Below, piece after piece: positions 1 to 9,272 of a stretch of DNA of 37,570 nt. Source of the DNA: Clostridiales bacterium (GTDB taxonomy: Bacteria; Bacillota; Clostridia; Lachnospirales; Lachnospiraceae); the NCBI GenBank assembly GCA_012518975.1, contig JAAYRC010000245.1:1-37570 (forward strand), in the 5' to 3' direction. Within the stretch, counting starts at the first letter, position 1; every line of letters begins with the position of its first letter. Both the position numbers and the translations under genes were made by a program. Under the pieces are notes generated by a model. The model was given only the letters and a program-made list of their open reading frames with translations, did no database searches and was not told the DNA's origin.

Positions 1-156
1 CGGTTCAAACGGGGCTTATTAAGGTGCCTATAATCCAGATACTGCCACTCTTACACTTCGAAATACGGCAGATTGGCACTTTAGTTAGATTTATTTGTTT
101 TCAAAGTGCAATTTACGAAAACTCAAGTAGAACTAGCATAAAGACAGGAGAATTAT

Positions 157-200
157 AAGAGAGTATTGATACTCCTCATATGGAATACCAATACCCTCTT
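157..200 (-). terminator. Imperfect hairpin downstream of the pyruvate:ferredoxin oxidoreductase gene, probable terminator
   Basis: AAGAG-A-GTATTG ... CAATAC-C-CTCTT arms directly after the minus-strand stop at 222; T-tract is weak. Confidence 0.5.
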
Positions 201-221
201 TATTCATTAGATGCTTAACTC

Positions 222-3200
222 TTATTCATTATCTTCATTTACAGAATATAAGGTTTCTAATCTCTTTAAGTGCTCATACTTAGCAGCAGACTGTTTCTCT
301 GCTTGTTCAAAGAGTTTCTTAGCTCTTTCAGGATTCTTGCGCATGAGTGAATTGTAACGTACCTCATTCTGTAAGAAGTCCTGGAAGTTCTCTGAAGGAG
401 CCTTACTATCAAGTGAGAAAGGATTCTTTCCTTCATCAAGTAAGCGTGGGTCATAACGGAAGTTATGCCAGTAACCAGAAAGAACTGCATTCTTCTCAAC
501 TGTCTGAGCCTTGCCCATTCCACCCTTGATACCATGATTGATACAAGGAGCATAAGCTATAATAAGTGAAGGTCCGTTATAGCTCTCCGCCTCAACAAGA
601 GCCTTTATTGTCTGGTTATAATCTGCACCCTGTGAAATCTGAGCCACATATACATAACCGTAACTCATAGCAATCTGTGCAAGATCCTTCTTCTTCACTT
701 CCTTACCTGCTGCAGCAAACTGTGCTACTGCACCAGTAGGTGTAGATTTGGAGGATTGTCCACCTGTATTTGAGTAAACTTCTGTATCATATACAAGAAT
801 GTTAACATCCTGTCCGCTAGCAATAACATGATCTAAGCCACCAAATCCAATATCATAAGCCCATCCATCACCACCAAAGATCCACTGTGACTTCTTGGAT
901 AGGAATTCCTTATCCTTTAAGATTTCTCTACATGCCTCACAGTCACATGCCTCTAATTCTCTAACAAGAGCCATAGTTGCACCAGAGTTCTCACGACCAT
1001 TATCATAAGTTGCAAGATATCTTTCTGCTGCTGCCTTTAAGTCCTCATTGGAGCTAGTGGACACTAGGTCTTCCACCTTAGTCTTTAATCTATCTCTTAA
1101 GGTCTGCTGAGCAAGCAACATACCATATCCAAACTCTGCATTATCCTCAAATAAGGAATTAGCCCAAGCTGGTCCTCTGCCACTCTTTGATACTGTATAT
1201 GGTGTAGAAGGCATAGAGCCACCCCAGATTGATGTACATCCTGTTGCATTAGCTATAAGCATTCTCTCACCAAAGAGCTGGGTTACTAGCTTAGCATATG
1301 GAGTCTCACCACAACCTGCACATGCTCCGGAGAACTCTAAGAGAGGTTGCTTAAACTGACTACCCTTAACAGTAGTTTCCTTGAACTTTTCATTTACTTC
1401 TGGCTTTGCTTCAAGTGAGAAACCATAATCAAAGTTTTTCTGCTCTTCTAGATTCTCTTCTAATGGCTTCATAACTAGTGCTTTTTCGCCCTTTCTACCA
1501 GGACATACATTTGCACAAGATCCACATCCAGTACAATCAAGTGCAGATACTGTAATAGCAAACTCTAGGTCTGGCATACCAGTCATCTTTACTTTCTTCA
1601 TGCCTTCAGGAGCCTTATCAGCTTCATCCTTAGTCATAGCAACAGGACGGATTACTGCATGAGGGCAAACATAGGCACAGAAGTTACATTGTATACAATT
1701 TTCAGGAACCCAATTAGGAACATCAACTGCAATACCACGTTTTTCATAAGCTGAAGAACCCTGAGGTAGTGTTCCATCTGCATTATCAACAAATGCTGAA
1801 ACAGGAAGCTCATTACCACGTTGCGCACTTACAGGAGCTAAGATATTATTAACAAAATCTACAACTTCTTTTCTTCCTGAAGTAACTTTCGCATGAAGTT
1901 CTTCATCCTTACAATCTTTCCAGCTTTCAGGAACCTTAACTTCCTTAACATCAGTAATACCACGATCGATTGCATCATGGTTCATCTTAACAATAGTCTC
2001 TCCCTTTGAACCATAGGAAGCTGTTGCTGCATCCTTCATATATTTTACTGCTTCGTCAACTGGTATAATATTAGCCAGCTTAAAGAATGCCGCCTGCAGT
2101 ACGGTATTAATACGTCCACCAAGACCTATCTCTCTACCAATACTTATACCATCAATTGTATAAAGCTTAATATCATTCTCAGCTATATAACGCTTAACCT
2201 GACCTGGAAGATGCTCTTCAAGCTCTTCTAAGTTCCAGCCGCAGTTTAGAAGGAATGTTCCACCTTTATTAATCTCCTGTACCATGTTGTATTTTCTTAC
2301 ATAAGAAGGATTATGGCATGCTACGAAATCAGCCTTTGAAATCAAATAGGTTGATTTAATAGGTTTCTTACCAAATCTTAAGTGAGACATGGTTACACCA
2401 CCAGACTTCTTTGAGTCATAATCAAAGTATGCCTGAGCGTACATATCTGTGTGGTCACCAATAATCTTGATTGAGTTTTTGTTGGCTCCTACTGTACCAT
2501 CTGCACCAAGTCCCCAGAATTTACAACTAATTGTTCCCTCAGGACTTGTAGATGGAAGTTCCTCAACATCAAGAGAAAGATTGGTAACATCATCCTTGAT
2601 TCCAATAGTAAATGTGTTTTTATCTTTATTGTTATAAACAGCAGATATCTGAGCAGGTGTAGTATCCTTTGATCCAAGACCATAACGGCCATTAAATACA
2701 GGAATATTCTCAAACTCAGTACCCTTAAGAGCTGTAACAACATCAAGATATAAAGGCTCGCCTATAGCACCAGGCTCCTTAGTTCTATCAAGTACTGAAA
2801 TCTTCTTAACAGTAGAAGGAATTGCCTCAATTAGGCGGTCAGCACAGAATGGTCTATACAAACGAACCTTTACCAGACCAACCTTCTGTCCATTAGCATT
2901 AAGATAATCTATAGTTTCTTCTATGGTGTCACATACAGAACCCATAGCAATAATAACCTGTTCAGCATCTTCTGCACCATAGTAATTGAATAGCTTGTAG
3001 TTAGAACCAATCTTAGCATTTACCTTGTCCATATATTCTTCTACAATGCCTGGAATTGCATCATAATATGTATTACATGCTTCTCTTGCTTGGAAAAACA
3101 CATCAGGGTTTTGAGCTGAACCACGAAGTACAGGACGCTCAGGATTTAATGACCTACGACGGAAAGCGTCTACTGCGTCCATATCAGCCATATCCTTAAG

Positions 3201-3770
3201 ATCCTCATAATCCCATGTCTCAATCTTCTGAAGCTCATGGGATGTTCTAAATCCATCAAAGAAATGTATAAAGGGTAGTCTTCCCTTGATAGAAGCTAGA
3301 TGAGCGACTGCCCCAAGATCCATAATCTCCTGAGGATTAGTACTACAAAGCATAGCTGCTCCAGTCTGACGACATGCATAAACATCAGAGTGATCTCCAA
3401 ATATTGATAATGCATGGCTAGCCAATGCACGAGCTGATACATGAAACACACCTGGTAGCAATTCACCAGCGATTTTATAAAGATTTGGTATCATCAATAA
3501 TAAACCTTGTGATGCAGTAAAGGTAGTTGTTAATGCACCAGCAGCTAGCGAGCCATGTACAGTACCTGCTGCACCTGCTTCAGACTGCATCTCAACAACC
3601 CTTACCTCTTGCCCAAAAATATTTTTTTTGCCTGCAGCTGACCATACATCAGTCACTTCGGCCATTACTGAGCTAGGGGTAATCGGATAGATAGCTGCCA
3701 CCTCAGTAAAAGCATATGAGACATGAGCGGCTGCATTATTTCCATCCATTGTTTTCATTTTTCTTGCCAT
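222..3770 (-). CDS. nifJ: Pyruvate:ferredoxin (flavodoxin) oxidoreductase
   Basis: Translation has YPITPSS, two ferredoxin-like CxxCxxCxxxC clusters (CIQCNFCAYVCP, CTGCGSCANVCP) and TPP-domain motifs (CAGCGETPYAKL, GGDGWAYDIGFGG). RBS AAGGAGG precedes ATG at 3770; the ORF track start at 3827 is probably an over-extension. Confidence 0.97.
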   Translation of the reverse strand: MARKMKTMDGNNAAAHVSYAFTEVAAIYPITPSSVMAEVTDVWSAAGKKNIFGQEVRVVEMQSEAGAAGTVHGSLAAGALTTTFTASQGLLLMIPNLYKIAGELLPGVFHVSARALASHALSIFGDHSDVYACRQTGAAMLCSTNPQEIMDLGAVAHLASIKGRLPFIHFFDGFRTSHELQKIETWDYEDLKDMADMDAVDAFRRRSLNPERPVLRGSAQNPDVFFQAREACNTYYDAIPGIVEEYMDKVNAKIGSNYKLFNYYGAEDAEQVIIAMGSVCDTIEETIDYLNANGQKVGLVKVRLYRPFCADRLIEAIPSTVKKISVLDRTKEPGAIGEPLYLDVVTALKGTEFENIPVFNGRYGLGSKDTTPAQISAVYNNKDKNTFTIGIKDDVTNLSLDVEELPSTSPEGTISCKFWGLGADGTVGANKNSIKIIGDHTDMYAQAYFDYDSKKSGGVTMSHLRFGKKPIKSTYLISKADFVACHNPSYVRKYNMVQEINKGGTFLLNCGWNLEELEEHLPGQVKRYIAENDIKLYTIDGISIGREIGLGGRINTVLQAAFFKLANIIPVDEAVKYMKDAATASYGSKGETIVKMNHDAIDRGITDVKEVKVPESWKDCKDEELHAKVTSGRKEVVDFVNNILAPVSAQRGNELPVSAFVDNADGTLPQGSSAYEKRGIAVDVPNWVPENCIQCNFCAYVCPHAVIRPVAMTKDEADKAPEGMKKVKMTGMPDLEFAITVSALDCTGCGSCANVCPGRKGEKALVMKPLEENLEEQKNFDYGFSLEAKPEVNEKFKETTVKGSQFKQPLLEFSGACAGCGETPYAKLVTQLFGERMLIANATGCTSIWGGSMPSTPYTVSKSGRGPAWANSLFEDNAEFGYGMLLAQQTLRDRLKTKVEDLVSTSSNEDLKAAAERYLATYDNGRENSGATMALVRELEACDCEACREILKDKEFLSKKSQWIFGGDGWAYDIGFGGLDHVIASGQDVNILVYDTEVYSNTGGQSSKSTPTGAVAQFAAAGKEVKKKDLAQIAMSYGYVYVAQISQGADYNQTIKALVEAESYNGPSLIIAYAPCINHGIKGGMGKAQTVEKNAVLSGYWHNFRYDPRLLDEGKNPFSLDSKAPSENFQDFLQNEVRYNSLMRKNPERAKKLFEQAEKQSAAKYEHLKRLETLYSVNEDNE

Positions 3771-3940
3771 TGAAATGTCCTCCTTAAATTTAATACAAAC
3801 AAAACTGAGAGGGTTATTCCTACTCATTTTATTTTTTTATTCGTCCAATTCATGATTATATCACATTATGAAAAATATTGAAATGCTAAATGTTTATTAT
3901 TTAACAAAATATCTAGTAGTTTTTATATTTTAAAGACTTA

Positions 3941-5455
3941 TTATTTCTTTTCTCCACTATTAGACTCAAAAAGCTTATATGTCTTGTCAAATATTTCTTT
4001 CTTAATTATATATATATCCTGAGCATCACTATCCCTGCATGCAATATAGTCATTGGCACAACCCAACATATAATCCTCATAATCCCATTTTGAAAATACC
4101 TTAGTGGTCTTGTCAAGCTGTTTGGCATATATTATAGATTTACTGGTAGGTATACAGGATTTGGCATGAGGTAAAAGATTTTTCGACTCTCCAGTAATAC
4201 GGTTTTTTACCTTGGGCGCATAGTCAAGCTCCGCATAAAAAGGCTCCTCTTTAGCAGTATATCTGTCAATAAACTTATCTTTACTAATGGGGTATGCCTC
4301 TCCACTAATACCTATCATAATATATATATCATCTTGTGCACGTATTGTAACATCTCCCTCTAAGGTACGGATTATCATTTCAGTATCGGAAGGCTCTATA
4401 TCTATAGATTTTACATAGCCTACAGTAACAGGTAGCTTAATATATTTTTTCATATTCGTAACATCTAATTTATCCTTCTTACTATCAATTACACAATAGC
4501 TTAAGAAGTATTCTTTCATCCTTGTAATTAAATAGTTTTCTAGATTTTGATTCTTATAAAGCTCGCTAAATTTAGTTCCTTTTATAAATCCACCAGCTTT
4601 TTTATTATGCCCACCACCATTTCCAATCATCTCAGTAATATATATAGCTATGTCGCTTGCTTTAGCATCTCTAAGACAACTTCGTACTGACAGCTTATAA
4701 TTACCATCCAATTCACAAAAAACAATACAAGATTCAATACAATCCACCTGTAAGACCAAGTCACTTATTAAACCCAAAATATTAGGATCACAGGGATTAG
4801 CTCTAACGATAGCAAAATGGTTCTCTTCATCATATATGTATCTAATAAGGGCAATTCCAGCAGTTTCTAGCTCCTCTAATGAAAAATTACTGTTTTTTAA
4901 TCGTTCAAAAATATATTCATCTACCTTTAAATCCTCCATTAAATCAATGTCATATGGGTGCTTCATTTCACCAAAACCATTACTATCTGAATAAAGGCCA
5001 TAATACAAGGCAGTTGATAAGCTTTTATCCGATCTTATATCAAACCCTTCTTCAAGAAACATTGCATATAAAACAGTGGCACAGCTAGCATAATTAGACC
5101 TTACTTCCTTATAATCAGCTTCTCTTCCACAGTCCCTATGATGATCTATAATTGCAATATTCTCTGCTTCAAACCTGCTAACATTCCCTTCTCCATATTG
5201 GCAGTCAACAGTAACCAGTATTTCTGGCTTATCAAGCTTCTCAACATACTCGATTGGTATATTTAGCTCCTTCACCATAAGAACAAGATTACTTTTAGTA
5301 ATCCTTCTACTACCTGAATATATTATCCTAGCTTTCTTACCATATGCCCTAAGATACTTATAAACCCCATATGCCGTTGCTATCGAGTCAGCATCAGGAT
5401 TATCATGGCATTGAATAACGAAATCCTTATATGCCAATAATTCATTCAGCCTCAT
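3941..5455 (-). CDS. DHH-family phosphoesterase (NrnA/GdpP-like core with extra C-terminal region)
   Basis: HDNPDADSIATA, IIDHHRDCG (DHH) and GGGHNKKAGG (DHHA1-type) motifs; AGGAGG RBS upstream. Confidence 0.88.
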   Translation of the reverse strand: MRLNELLAYKDFVIQCHDNPDADSIATAYGVYKYLRAYGKKARIIYSGSRRITKSNLVLMVKELNIPIEYVEKLDKPEILVTVDCQYGEGNVSRFEAENIAIIDHHRDCGREADYKEVRSNYASCATVLYAMFLEEGFDIRSDKSLSTALYYGLYSDSNGFGEMKHPYDIDLMEDLKVDEYIFERLKNSNFSLEELETAGIALIRYIYDEENHFAIVRANPCDPNILGLISDLVLQVDCIESCIVFCELDGNYKLSVRSCLRDAKASDIAIYITEMIGNGGGHNKKAGGFIKGTKFSELYKNQNLENYLITRMKEYFLSYCVIDSKKDKLDVTNMKKYIKLPVTVGYVKSIDIEPSDTEMIIRTLEGDVTIRAQDDIYIMIGISGEAYPISKDKFIDRYTAKEEPFYAELDYAPKVKNRITGESKNLLPHAKSCIPTSKSIIYAKQLDKTTKVFSKWDYEDYMLGCANDYIACRDSDAQDIYIIKKEIFDKTYKLFESNSGEKK

Positions 5456-5477
5456 AATAAGCTTAACCTCCTATGTG

Positions 5478-5570
5478 TTATGATCTATGCTTGCCGTCTT
5501 TTTCTAGATACTCACATAATTTACTTGCAATATTAAAATTCTCAGAAGCATAAGATATAAATATTTTCAT
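5478..5570 (-). CDS. 30-aa ORF resembling the N-terminus of a TIR domain (MKIFISYASENFNIASKLCEYLEKDGKHRS); truncated remnant or micropeptide
   Basis: Not in the ORF track. GGGGGG RBS 5' of ATG at 5570; xxFISYAS + amphipathic helix matches TIR beta-A/alpha-A; stops before the rest of a TIR fold. Confidence 0.5.
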   Translation of the reverse strand: MKIFISYASENFNIASKLCEYLEKDGKHRS

Positions 5571-5584
5571 ATTTCCCCCCTATA

Positions 5585-5675
5585 AAAAACATTTATTATA
5601 ATATATATTTACATTATCCCTCTATCAACATGACAATATAATGCAAAATATACCATTATTATAATAAATGTTTTT
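5585..5675. repeat. 19-bp perfect inverted repeat with 53-nt spacer
   Basis: AAAAACATTTATTATAATA (5585-5603) and TATTATAATAAATGTTTTT (5657-5675). Confidence 0.8.
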
Positions 5676-5733
5676 CCAATAATAATCAATGCTTATTTTA
5701 ACAGAATAATTAGCAAAAAGCGACATATATTTA

Positions 5734-6666
5734 TTACAAGCTTATTGTATCCCTTGATAATGAGTATATATATACATGGTCCGCCAATATCTCTTCTACT
5801 GGTAGTTGAGAACTGTTTATCTCCATAACCATTCTACTAAAACTCTCCTTATCCTTTGTACTCACCATAGGAACAAGTATTAATTCATGTATACTACTGG
5901 GTAGAATATAAAGATCCGATTTAAGAAGCTGGGCAAGCTCCTTGATCACATCTTTATATAATAAACAGGATGCTCCATTAATTCCTTTTACATTAGTTAG
6001 TACATACATTGGAAATTCATCATTGCAATCATTTTCAATAATAATACCTTCCTTCTCTCCAATGTCACCACTAATGATCCCATTAATCATCTCACCTATT
6101 GATTTTATTACAGGAGGAAATAGCCTCCTGGTATTTTCAAATGCCAAGTCTTTAATATCCTGGGAAGTAACACCCCATAGCCTAATATGTTCGTTAGTGA
6201 TTTGAATGGTCGCAATGTTGTCCTCTTCACTTCTTACTAGACAATGAAAAGTTATAGCAAGGTCCAAAAACTCCATGTAAGGTATCTGTGCAAGCATCTT
6301 TTTGTTCCTGTCAAGGCTAATAATACGAAAGAAAATATAAGGTTTCATAAGCTCAAATGAATATTCAAAGTTATCTTGCACAGCAGGTACTGCACAGTGA
6401 CTATAAATCATGCATAGACGATCCATGATTTCTCTTATACATGTACCCTCTAGATATGATTCATAATAGGCATTCAGATAAATATTCGGAGCAAAGCTTC
6501 TATCCTCCTTAAGTACAACCAGGCTGTCTAGCTCAAGTGAATTATTCTTCATTACCTTATACACCTTAACCTTATAGCCATGCCCCATTCTTTCTTTGAT
6601 ATTCTCCTTAACAAAGCTAACAAATGAAGTATAATCCAGTAATTCTTCGTTTACTGCATTTAGCAT
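5734..6666 (-). CDS. DUF5688-like protein
   Basis: Overall sequence (FVKENIKERMGHGYKVKVYKVMKNNSLELDSLVVL... NIYLNAYYESYLEG) resembles the DUF5688 family of Lachnospiraceae. Confidence 0.65.
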   Translation of the reverse strand: MLNAVNEELLDYTSFVSFVKENIKERMGHGYKVKVYKVMKNNSLELDSLVVLKEDRSFAPNIYLNAYYESYLEGTCIREIMDRLCMIYSHCAVPAVQDNFEYSFELMKPYIFFRIISLDRNKKMLAQIPYMEFLDLAITFHCLVRSEEDNIATIQITNEHIRLWGVTSQDIKDLAFENTRRLFPPVIKSIGEMINGIISGDIGEKEGIIIENDCNDEFPMYVLTNVKGINGASCLLYKDVIKELAQLLKSDLYILPSSIHELILVPMVSTKDKESFSRMVMEINSSQLPVEEILADHVYIYSLSRDTISL

Positions 6667-6854
6667 GAATGGTAATCCTCCTTATGAAATTTTAATATGA
6701 TCTTGGAATTTTAAAAGATTTTGTGAATTTCAGAATGTAGTGAATTAACCTAAGAAAATAAATCGTTAACATGATAGTCTGCCCGTATATTACTAGGCCA
6801 TAAATAAGTATAGAAGCATTATAGCAAAATGAACTAACAAATGCAAGTATCAAT

Positions 6855-7622
6855 TTACAACTTTTTACATAATATTTTTTTGTTTTTTTGTACTTTTTTC
6901 TCATTTTCTACACTAAGTGCAATCAAAACCTGGGAAGGTGCATAAAATGTCCACATAAGTATTGATGATATTGAATATATAATATTATAAGCAGGGCTTG
7001 GGGTAATAAAATCGGATAAATTAAATAATCCAACATTTATATCACATAGTAAAAACAAGACCATACCTATCGTAAAACACCTTACATCCCTACTGCCCCA
7101 ATAGACCTTGGAAAGCTTAATGGATCTTAATACATTTGTACATATACATACAAAATAAATAATGCTAGCAATTAAGAGGGGATTAATATCAAGACCCAAT
7201 CGCCATAGCATTATTAAGACTGTAATACTTACTAATCCTTGATAAAAAAGCACTAAGAATGCAGTTTTTAATGATATCTTCCTCTTCTTTGCCAGTCCTT
7301 CTCTATTAAAAAGTGCACTTATTCGCATACCATGAAGCTGTTGTACTAGTATAAATGTCATTACGCCATAAAGATAATAACCTAATAGTAAAATTAATAT
7401 ATCTGAAACAAGGGTCAAAACCATGGCATATCGCAGACAAGTAGTCTCTCTGCCATAGCCTTGTCCCTTAATAATAACATAAATAAAGCATAGGACCACT
7501 ACTGTAAATTTCAATTGATTTGATAAGATATAATTCCTACCCAAAAAATCTAATGTAAGAAATATACTATATAGAACCATCTGTAGTAAAATAAAAAAAT
7601 GCTTGAAGTAAGGTCCTTCCAT
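6855..7622 (-). CDS. Polytopic membrane protein, possibly YhhN-like
   Basis: Multiple hydrophobic segments; pattern MVLTLVSDILILLLGYYLYGVMTFILVQQLH and MVLFLLCDINVGLF loosely like YhhN/lysoplasmalogenase proteins. Confidence 0.5.
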   Translation of the reverse strand: MEGPYFKHFFILLQMVLYSIFLTLDFLGRNYILSNQLKFTVVVLCFIYVIIKGQGYGRETTCLRYAMVLTLVSDILILLLGYYLYGVMTFILVQQLHGMRISALFNREGLAKKRKISLKTAFLVLFYQGLVSITVLIMLWRLGLDINPLLIASIIYFVCICTNVLRSIKLSKVYWGSRDVRCFTIGMVLFLLCDINVGLFNLSDFITPSPAYNIIYSISSILMWTFYAPSQVLIALSVENEKKVQKNKKILCKKL

Positions 7623-7653
7623 TATGCACCATCCTAGACTTATGTATAAGCTA

Positions 7654-9204
7654 TTATTGTGACGTCATATTAATTAGTATTTCCTCAGCCCTCTCTTTTG
7701 GAACAGGTTTACTGTATAAATAGCCCTGTGCTACGTCACATTCTGACTCCATTAAGAACTGCTCCTGTTCTGGCTTTTCCACACCTTCAGCAATAACATG
7801 AAGATTAAGGCTCTTTGCAAGTGTGATGATTGCCTGTATGATTTTCTTGTCTCTATTATCCTCCATCACCAGGTCTAAAAAGCTCTTATCTATCTTTAAA
7901 TTACTAATTGGCAAATGTTTTAGATAACTCATGGCAGAATAACCTGTACCAAAATCATCCAAAGAGAAACTTACGCCCACAGTTTTTAGTTCCTTGATAA
8001 TCTCTATTGTATATTCTAGATCCTCTAAGGCCACCGTCTCTGTTATCTCCAACTCAAGCCTACTAGGGTCTATGCCGGTTTCTTCAATAATGCCATATAC
8101 CATTTGAACAAAGCCCCTGTCCTTAAACTGCCTAGATGATAAATTTACAGCCATAGTAAAATTAGTATATCCTATATCAGACCATTCCTTAAGCTGATAA
8201 CAAGCAGTTCTTAGGACCCATTCACCAATAGGAATAATCAAGCCTGATTCCTCTGCCAAACTCATAAAATCTCTTGGAATCAACAATCCCTTATTAGGGT
8301 GCTCCCACCTGATTAAGGCTTCAAAACCTATTAACCCCTTATTAGCAAGATCCATCTGGGCCTGATAAAACAGCTTGAATTCATCATTTTCAATAGCCTT
8401 TCTAAGCTCTGATTGAAGCTCGATTTTGTCGGTAAGCATTTTGTTAAAGTCAGGATCAAAGTATGTATAGGTGTTTTTCCCATTGGCCTTTGCCATATAC
8501 ATAGCAGAATCTACATTCTTAATTAAGGATTGGGCTGTCTTTCCATCCTTGGGTGCAAATGCCACTCCTATACTTACAGTTACGAAATACTCTTTAGTAG
8601 ACAATACAAAGGGAAAGGTAAATACATTTCTTATCTTTTTGATTTTTTCCTCATAGGAGGCCATATCCTCAAGATTTTGTGTAAGAATAATAAATTCGTC
8701 TCCACCAATCCGTGCTAGATAATCATTCTCGTCTGTAACCTGCTTTAGCCTATGAGTAACATCAATTAATAATTCATCACCATAGGAATGTCCTAAAGTA
8801 TCATTAATATTCTTAAAATTATCTATATCTATATCTATTATACCTATAATTTCATCACTACGAATAGTCAGCATAATATGATTGAGCATCTCTGTAAATG
8901 CTACTCGATTTGGTAGTTCAGTAAGAAGGTCAGTATAGGCCAGTTTTTTAAAACCTTCACTACTTTTATGAAGATCCTCATAATGGGTATTTAATGTATT
9001 ATATGAATTAATAGCACTTTTATACATTGACTCCATATCATCATAGCTTGTGATTATTCTGCCATTTTCCTTATCTAATTCACCAAGCTTTTGCCTTAAT
9101 TTCAAAATTCTAAAAAAGGCAATAATCAATAATAGTAATATTGCAATACTTACAATTACTACAATTAATACTATTGAATAATTAACTACAAATTCTTGGT
9201 CCAT
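7654..9204 (-). CDS. Membrane-anchored diguanylate cyclase/phosphodiesterase (GGDEF-EAL)
   Basis: N-terminal TM segment; ARIGGDEFIIL; EALIRWEHP, LEITETVALED, DDFGTGYSAMSYLK, IAEGVEKPEQ; both catalytic motifs look intact. Confidence 0.95.
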   Translation of the reverse strand: MDQEFVVNYSIVLIVVIVSIAILLLLIIAFFRILKLRQKLGELDKENGRIITSYDDMESMYKSAINSYNTLNTHYEDLHKSSEGFKKLAYTDLLTELPNRVAFTEMLNHIMLTIRSDEIIGIIDIDIDNFKNINDTLGHSYGDELLIDVTHRLKQVTDENDYLARIGGDEFIILTQNLEDMASYEEKIKKIRNVFTFPFVLSTKEYFVTVSIGVAFAPKDGKTAQSLIKNVDSAMYMAKANGKNTYTYFDPDFNKMLTDKIELQSELRKAIENDEFKLFYQAQMDLANKGLIGFEALIRWEHPNKGLLIPRDFMSLAEESGLIIPIGEWVLRTACYQLKEWSDIGYTNFTMAVNLSSRQFKDRGFVQMVYGIIEETGIDPSRLELEITETVALEDLEYTIEIIKELKTVGVSFSLDDFGTGYSAMSYLKHLPISNLKIDKSFLDLVMEDNRDKKIIQAIITLAKSLNLHVIAEGVEKPEQEQFLMESECDVAQGYLYSKPVPKERAEEILINMTSQ

Positions 9205-9272
9205 ATGTCCTCCCCTTTATGTCAATAATCTTTATAAGCCTAAAACACAAGCTAATTCAATATTAGTAAAGT

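Noticed and set aside
23-88. Short reading frame GAYNPDTATLTLRNTADWHFS at the left edge, preceded in frame by GSNGAY and a stop
   Set aside because: Looks faintly protein-like but only 22 codons with an in-frame stop and no upstream context; cannot distinguish a gene remnant from chance.
2449-2746. ORFs overlapping the PFOR gene on either strand
   Set aside because: Fully inside the conserved PFOR coding sequence; out-of-frame/antisense artifacts.
6692-6904. 70-aa minus-strand hydrophobic ORF
   Set aside because: Overlaps the 3' end of the preceding membrane protein gene, AT-rich with no good RBS; likely chance ORF.
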